Of a stretch of DNA of 10,106 nt, positions 6,495 through 10,106 are shown piece by piece. The position numbers and the translations under genes were made by a program. This stretch comes from Methanothrix sp. (GTDB lineage Archaea > Halobacteriota > Methanosarcinia > Methanotrichales > Methanotrichaceae). The notes beneath the pieces are model-generated. The model saw only the letters and a program-made list of their open reading frames with translations. It did not search any database and was not told the origin of the DNA. The stretch lies in contig WOYM01000114.1 in NCBI GenBank assembly GCA_011620785.1, positions 1-10,106 of the forward strand, written 5' to 3'. How positions within the stretch are numbered: position 1 is the first letter of the stretch; every line of letters starts with the position of its first letter.

Positions 6495-7289
6495 TTGAAT
6501 TTCGAGTTGCTTGAGCTGAGGGAGGACCGCATCCGGTACCTCCTCAGCGGCGTTAGCGCCGCTTTCGCCAATGGCATTCGCCGGGCCTGCATGAGCGAGG
6601 TTCCGATACTGGCCATAGATGAGATCAACCTCTATGACAATACCTCGGTTCTATTTGACGAGCAGATAGGATTGAGGATAGGGGAAGTCCCGCTGGTGGC
6701 AGACGAGCTGGACCTCTTCTCCCAGCCCGAGGATTGCCAGTGCGGCGGGACGGGATGTCCCGGATGCCGGGTGGATTTCATGCTCTCCAAGGAGGGGCCT
6801 GGGATGGTTTACTCTGAGGACATTCAGTTCACCGATCCCGGAGTCCGTCCGGCCTTCGAGAAGATCCCACTGGTGATTTTGGGTGAGGGAGAGAAGCTGG
6901 TGATGGAGGGCTATGCCACCAAGAGAGTGGGCAAAGAGCACTCCAAGTGGCAGGCAGGAACTCTGTGCGGCTACAAGAATCTGCCCAGCATCACTGTGAG
7001 CGAGGCATGCGACGGATGCGGAAAGTGCGTTGAGGCCTGTCCTCGTGATATCCTGGTGATAGAGGAGGGCAGAGCGAAAGCTACAAATATACTGGAATGC
7101 TCCTTGTGCAAGCTCTGCGTTGGTGCCTGTGAGGCCGCCGCCATTGATCTTAAGCCCGTTTTGGATTCCTTTGTGGTTTCCATCGAGGGCAGCGGGTCTG
7201 TTGCCGCCAAGGATCTGGTGGCAAGAGCTGTGGACGAGATCAAGATGAGAGCTCTTGACCTCGATTCAAAGCTGGCAGAGCTATCATAG
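6495..7289 (+). CDS. rpo3: DNA-directed RNA polymerase subunit Rpo3 (subunit D) with two [4Fe-4S] motifs
   Basis: A 264-residue archaeal RNA polymerase subunit D (RpoD, the alpha/Rpb3 homologue), which forms the assembly platform with Rpo11. Seen: the N-terminal dimerisation region (FANGIRRACMSEVPILAIDE, 24-43), a CxC-x4-C-x2-C cysteine set at C81/C83/C88/C91, and an inserted ferredoxin-like domain with two complete motifs, C172/C175/C178/C182-P and C202/C205/C208/C212. The C-terminal VSIEGSGSVAAKDLV returns to the alpha-like domain. Known: Rpo3 of Methanosarcina binds two [4Fe-4S] clusters that influence polymerase assembly. All eight cysteines are present here, so two clusters are predicted. 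The start is TTG at 6495 with GGGTG at 6484-6488; the first ATG (codon 33) lies inside the conserved domain. Confidence 0.96.
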   Translation: MNFELLELREDRIRYLLSGVSAAFANGIRRACMSEVPILAIDEINLYDNTSVLFDEQIGLRIGEVPLVADELDLFSQPEDCQCGGTGCPGCRVDFMLSKEGPGMVYSEDIQFTDPGVRPAFEKIPLVILGEGEKLVMEGYATKRVGKEHSKWQAGTLCGYKNLPSITVSEACDGCGKCVEACPRDILVIEEGRAKATNILECSLCKLCVGACEAAAIDLKPVLDSFVVSIEGSGSVAAKDLVARAVDEIKMRALDLDSKLAELS

Positions 7290-7303
7290 AGCTGGGATCG
7301 GCC

Positions 7304-7313
7304 AAGATAAAAG
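7304..7313 (+). promoter_or_regulatory. Possible TATA box of tRNA-Leu
   Basis: AGATAAAAGC lies about 30 bases upstream of the first tRNA base, the usual archaeal distance. The tRNA may alternatively be co-transcribed with the ribosomal operon and processed out. Confidence 0.4.
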
Positions 7314-7337
7314 CCGGTCTATAACCCATATTTGTGA

Positions 7338-7422
7338 GCGGGGGTTTCCAAGCCAGGTCAAAGGAGCAGGGTTGAGGGCCCTGTCGCGCAGGCGTTCGCG
7401 GGTTCGAATCCCGTCCCCCGCA
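7338..7422 (+). tRNA. tRNA-Leu, anticodon GAG
   Basis: An 85-base type II tRNA. Seen: a 7-bp acceptor stem GCGGGGG (7338-7344) / CCCCCGC (7415-7421), discriminator A at 7422 and no encoded CCA; a D-arm with the conserved GG in the loop; an anticodon stem CAGGG/CCCTG around the loop TTGAGGG with anticodon GAG at 7374-7376; a long variable arm with CGC/GCG pairing; and a T-arm loop TTCGAAT. It decodes CUC and CUU leucine codons. A tRNA-Leu at this point, after the Rpo3 gene and before eL18, is common in Euryarchaeota, but here eL18 does not follow. Confidence 0.95.
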
Positions 7423-7966
7423 CTAATTTCTCTTTCTTGATATTGCTTCTTGGGCTTCTCCAACTCTACCGCGCGCCTTCGATCGAAGACGGCAGATACT
7501 TTGATATCTCGATCCAAGTGTCGAGGCTCGCGATAGGGCCGATCCCCAATGGAAGGTATCAGGGGCGACAATGAGCGCTCCAGCTCCTCCAAGGCGACCT
7601 CTTCCGCTATCAGCTCTTCGCGAAGCTCCTCTCCGACTTTGACGATTTCTTCTTTCAACAGCTCCTCATTTTTAAATAGCTCTGCTGCTACCTGTCTTGC
7701 TCTCGTGGGGACTCTTGCTGTTGATTTTCTGTTTCAGGGGCCAAAAGACAGGTGCTGCTTCCATTCAAAATTCTATAGATATGTGGTTGCAGGATTTGGG
7801 CACCTTCGGGGCTCATGTAGCCTTCTTCAGTGAGCTTCTTAGCTGCACCACTTTGGCCAAAAGTTTTTACATAAGAGTTAACGAGTTTTTGAGTATCTGC
7901 CAGAGTCATTTTTTGCATAAAATTGTAATAAAACATATTGGATAAATCATTTTCTGCATATAGCAA
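7423..7966 (-). pseudogene. Frameshifted gene reading antisense into tRNA-Leu; possible SSV-type integrase N-terminal half
   Basis: Two adjoining minus-strand frames look like one protein. From the ATG at 7909 (alternatives: ATG at 7918, TTG at 7966) the first 68 residues include FGQSGAAKKLTEEGYMSPEG and HIYRIL, resembling a winged or helix-turn-helix segment. This frame stops at 7688. The -1 frame continues with a charged, probably coiled-coil stretch (RQVAAELFKNEELLKEEIVK, then EELREELIAEEVALEELE) and a basic end. Adding one base to the G4 run at 7707-7710 joins them. The frame then enters the tRNA antisense (GDGIRTRE) and runs to 7284. Known: SSV-type integrases carry the attachment site within their gene and so encode such antisense-tRNA peptides, and integration leaves the N-terminal half beside the tRNA. 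I cannot recognise integrase catalytic motifs, which would lie in the other half. Alternatively it is an unrelated decayed gene. Confidence 0.4.
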
Positions 7967-7967
7967 C

Positions 7968-7987
7968 GCTATAAGCTGCTATAGCTT
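7968..7987. repeat. Short direct and inverted repeat upstream of the HTH-like frame
   Basis: GCTATA occurs twice, one helical turn apart (7968-7973 and 7978-7983), and AAGCT (7973-7977) / AGCTT (7983-7987) form an inverted repeat around GCTAT. It lies 59-78 bases upstream of the ATG at 7909 and could be an operator or part of the promoter. It is short enough to be chance. Confidence 0.25.
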
Positions 7988-8223
7988 GTTTGTATTTTCT
8001 GGAAAATTTTCAAAAAAATTTTGAGGCTGCTGTTTGCCTGTCAGGGGGAACATAGATATATCAAAACATCACTATTAATGATTGTGATTGTTCCATGTCA
8101 GGGCTCATCATTTTCCCCACTCTCCTGTGGATGGTGGCACTCTGGATTATTCTCGCCAGGCCAAGCAGGGTATAAAGACCCAAGGAAGGAAGCCACAAAT
8201 AGTGAAAATCTGAAGGACGAAAA

Positions 8224-8239
8224 ACCAGCCATGGCTGGT
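8224..8239. repeat. Perfect 16-bp palindrome
   Basis: ACCAGCCATGGCTGGT is its own reverse complement with no central spacer. Such a site suits a dimeric DNA-binding protein. A spacer-free palindrome makes a poor RNA hairpin, so a protein site is likelier than a terminator. No gene start is close on either strand. Confidence 0.45.
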
Positions 8240-8399
8240 ATACTCTTACAGAAAGAGCTTCACTCCCACTGATTTGTATGCGCTCCGGGAAAGGGGGTTA
8301 TCGGAATCGATAGCAGTAGCCAGAGGTGACCACTATGCAGAGGTCGATTGAGTTCAATTCTACGCGATCCTATATAGTATGGAATGAGGAGTTAGGAGA

Positions 8400-8595
8400 A
8401 AGAGGTTTTGGGAGGTGTTAAGTGCAGGGCTGGAAGTTCTATTTTTCAGTGCGTGCAACTTGCAGAGTTCGGGGCCCGATTGCTATCAGATAGAAGAATG
8501 TGCCTGCTGATGCCGATTTTGGGCCGGGGTTGAGAGGGGTGAGATTTTTAGAGGGTGGGAAGGGCCCGAGCCCCTCATAAATCATTGTTTTAATG
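8400..8595 (+). ncRNA. Hypothetical small RNA
   Basis: A TATA-like CTATATAG (8371-8378) precedes a G-rich body free of long open frames. The body ends in GGGC-CCGA-GCCC (8562-8573), enclosed alternatively by GAGGGG (8534-8539) / CCCCTC (8571-8576), and is followed by AT-rich DNA with a T-tract (ATTGTTTTAA). The layout resembles an independent transcript, but no known RNA family is recognised and the boundaries are guesses. Confidence 0.2.
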
Positions 8596-8635
8596 TATAA
8601 AATTTTATCAAATATATTTTCAACATCCTCCCCGA

Positions 8636-8645
8636 TAAAAATAGT
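8636..8645 (-). terminator. T-tract downstream of the CDF-like gene
   Basis: The minus strand reads a TTTTT run inside ACTATTTTTATC about 70 bases after the transporter stop codon. Archaeal polymerases often stop at such T-runs without a hairpin. Weak evidence alone. Confidence 0.3.
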
Positions 8646-8651
8646 TTCAAG

Positions 8652-8684
8652 CGACTTATATCCGACTTACATCCCACTTCGATG
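8652..8684. repeat. Three imperfect 11-bp tandem repeats
   Basis: CGACTTATATC, CGACTTACATC and CCACTTCGATG follow one another without spacers. The first two differ at one base; the third is diverged. They lie 31-64 bases past the stop codon of the minus-strand transporter gene. Confidence 0.4.
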
Positions 8685-8715
8685 ATTTGATGTCGCCTGC
8701 ATGCGTTTTAACTTA

Positions 8716-9342
8716 TCAAAGCATTTCGTCTTCTTCATCCTCTGTTGCCTCTCGCCACCACTCTAGCCCCTCCCGAATGAGAAATACTACAATTATCAAT
8801 CCTGTTATGGGATCGGCCTGCCAGAAACCGAAGAGGTAATTGGCTAGGAGTCCAAGCAGGAGTGGCAGAGAGAGAAAAGCGCAAGCGAGTGTCTCCTCTG
8901 AGTCAGCGATTAAGGCTCGGCTGCCAATGCTGCGTCCCAACTCTCTTTTCTTGTACCAGAGAACAGGCATGATGATCAGGGATAGAGAAACGATAGCTAT
9001 TCCCGGCAAAGAGGATTGAGGGGCTTCGGCAAGTATCAGCTTTTGCAGGGACTCATAGAGCACATAGAGAGCCAAGAGAAGAAAGGTAAGGCTAACGAAC
9101 CGAATGGCCTTCTTCTCTATTTTTGCTTCATTCCTGACATTTTCGGGCTTATGCTGACGCAGCCTCCAGATCAAGATCAGGCCAGAGAGGGATTCGACGA
9201 TGCTGTCCAGGCCGAAACCAACAAGAGCAATGCTTCTTGCTGCCGATCCAAAAAATATGGATGCTAAAGCCTCCAAGACGTTGTAGCCTACGGTGAAGTA
9301 TTCCAGATGCAATGCCCGCTTGTACGGCTCTTCCTGGCGCAT
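8716..9342 (-). CDS. CDF-like cation transporter, membrane domain only
   Basis: A 208-residue integral membrane protein that resembles the cation diffusion facilitator fold: five or six hydrophobic segments, with acidic residues in the helices expected to line the metal path (GFGLDSIVESLSG with D46 and E50; ALIADSEETLACA with D147 and E150; ADPITGL with D177). Known CDF proteins exchange Zn2+, Fe2+, Mn2+ or similar for protons. The usual cytoplasmic C-terminal domain (about 80-100 residues) is absent; the protein ends in an acidic tail (EDEEDEML). Such short forms exist as a distinct subfamily, so this is not necessarily a truncation. The ATG at 9342 has only a weak ribosome binding site. The iron-sulfur gene upstream is on the same strand but 177 bases away, so co-transcription is uncertain. 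The metal cannot be inferred. Confidence 0.75.
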   Translation of the reverse strand: MRQEEPYKRALHLEYFTVGYNVLEALASIFFGSAARSIALVGFGLDSIVESLSGLILIWRLRQHKPENVRNEAKIEKKAIRFVSLTFLLLALYVLYESLQKLILAEAPQSSLPGIAIVSLSLIIMPVLWYKKRELGRSIGSRALIADSEETLACAFLSLPLLLGLLANYLFGFWQADPITGLIIVVFLIREGLEWWREATEDEEDEML

Positions 9343-9519
9343 GATTCCAATCTAAAGATCTTGTTGATAACGTTGTCCCTTGCTAACCAATGGATAAAGC
9401 GTGAGAGATACGATAGGGAACTTATGAACCGCAAAATCAGATGCAAATGAAGCTTCGGGCCTGGCCAGTCATCAAGCCCATCGCTTATTTGCTCTACAAT
9501 GTTACCCAATGTACCTCAT

Positions 9520-10106
9520 CTAAAAGCTTAATGCGTTCTTAGGGCAGGCTTCTACACATCGCCCGCATTTGATACAATCCGGTTTTTCCATTATCTCGTT
9601 CACAGGCAATTGCATGGGGCAGACCTTCTGGCATTTTCCGCACTCAATGCACTTTTCTTGATCCAGATTTAGCTTGTATTTACCCCTTCCGACAACCCTC
9701 TGGATAGTTCCCATGGGACAGAATGAGCACCATGCCCTTGGGGCAATGATAACTCCAAAGAGAATAGCAACAGAGGTTGTGATAATGCAAAGGGTAACAA
9801 AGACCATTCCTATCTTGTCCACAATACCATTCGTGCTGATAATTCTGAAAATCATAAATCCCATTAGTAGGAAAAAAATCGGCACTCTTACTTTCATGCT
9901 CTTGAGACTCGATGGAATTCTTATCTTGCGGCTTATGGGAGCAAGCCAGAAATCAACAAAACTCCCTCGCGGGCAGAGATTGCCACAGAACCATCTGCCT
10001 CTAAAGGGAGCTATAATTAACAGTGTGGCGAAGACGAGCAGCAGGAAGTAACCACCTGATCAGCGATGACTTACTCCCTACATCTCTCGTTAACCTGCAA
10101 GTCGAG
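9520..10106 (-). CDS. NapH-like membrane iron-sulfur protein, partial and frameshifted near the N-terminus
   Basis: A membrane polyferredoxin of the NapH/MauN/YccM type, likely passing electrons between a membrane partner and soluble carriers. From ATG 9897 the frame shows two hydrophobic segments, a CSFCPMGT motif (57-64), and two ferredoxin motifs near the C-terminus, C83/C86/C89/C93-P and C108/C111/C114/C118-P. The same frame stays open upstream without a start codon and clearly belongs to the protein: YFLLLVFATLLIIAPF, then GRWFCGNLCPRGSFVDFWLA, the family's CxxxCP motif. It meets an in-frame TGA at 10060-10062, where the neighbouring frame (SSLIRW) fits as continuation. Removing one base near 10050-10053 would join IRW to YFLLL, and the gene would then run off the window edge. 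So the ATG at 9897 is not the true start. Either the gene is recently broken or the base is a sequencing error. The partner enzyme is not visible. Confidence 0.8.

Larger units (their letters stand above)
7967..8715. other. Long stretch without a convincing protein gene
   Basis: About 750 bases. AT-rich to 8100, then mixed, G-rich on the plus strand at 8380-8580, and AT-rich again. It holds direct and inverted repeats at 7968-7987, a perfect 16-bp palindrome (8224-8239), a possible small RNA unit (8371-8595) and 11-bp tandem repeats (8652-8684), each listed separately. A plus-strand frame of about 45 codons (8214-8351, containing LYALRERGLSESIAVARGDH) reads like protein but lacks a start codon and may be a remnant. 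An 83-codon frame at 8021-8272 has no ribosome binding site and an unlikely composition. Confidence 0.5.

Noticed and set aside
7255..7440. A 61-codon plus-strand frame through the tRNA
   Set aside because: It is the sense translation of the tRNA-Leu gene and flanks, not a protein.
8021..8272. An 83-codon plus-strand frame
   Set aside because: No ribosome binding site, no recognisable domain, and unlikely composition; treated as chance.
7967..8715. CRISPR array in the gene-poor stretch
   Set aside because: No regularly spaced repeats of 25-40 bases are present; the only tandem units are 11 bases with no spacers.
9674..10051. A 125-codon plus-strand frame
   Set aside because: It is antisense to the NapH-like gene, whose cysteine motifs are unmistakable.
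7423..10106. Insertion sequence or transposase
   Set aside because: No terminal inverted repeats with target duplication and no DDE-type catalytic motifs were found.

Overview
The window reads as euryarchaeal DNA, most likely from an acetate-using methanogen of the Methanothrix (Methanosaeta) type. The evidence is an archaeal ribosomal protein/RNA polymerase cluster (uS13-uS4-uS11-Rpo3), an RNA polymerase subunit D with two complete ferredoxin-type cluster motifs as known from Methanosarcinales, a type II tRNA-Leu next to that cluster, archaeal TATA boxes, and frequent TTG starts with Shine-Dalgarno sites. The genus is an inference; the domain is secure.

Layout. At 39-1355 (-) is a secreted beta-helix (pectate-lyase-like fold) protein. 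It is divergent from a small DUF4430-type beta-grasp protein at 1549-2016 (+). A small ferritin-like protein (2160-2498, +) converges on a CNNM/CorB-type membrane protein with CBS domains (2533-3816, -), with a hairpin terminator between them. From 3875 to 4868 the DNA looks decayed: a stop-interrupted reading frame, then the N-terminus of a SAM methyltransferase with a one-base frameshift, joined directly to an internal piece of a PhzF-family isomerase. The ribosomal operon follows with its own promoter and a roughly 95-base leader: uS13 (4998-5543), uS4 (5565-6101), uS11 (6102-6491), Rpo3 (6495-7289), then tRNA-Leu(GAG) at 7338-7422.

Right of the tRNA the expected archaeal continuation (eL18, uL13, uS9, Rpo10/Rpo6) is absent. 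Instead a minus-strand reading frame with a possible helix-turn-helix N-terminus, carrying a -1 frameshift, runs antisense straight into the 3' half of the tRNA. This geometry resembles the N-terminal half of an SSV-type integrase split by integration into a tRNA gene, so the right third of the window may be the edge of an integrated element or its relic. After it comes about 750 bases without a convincing protein gene but with a possible small RNA, a perfect 16-bp palindrome and 11-bp tandem repeats. The window ends with two minus-strand membrane genes: a short CDF-like cation transporter (8716-9342) and a NapH-like membrane iron-sulfur protein (9520 to the edge), which is frameshifted near its N-terminus.

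Three apparent one-base frameshifts (about 4456-4460, 7707-7710 and 10050-10053), each at or beside a short mononucleotide run, could be real decay or residual sequencing error, and this should be kept in mind for every pseudogene call here.
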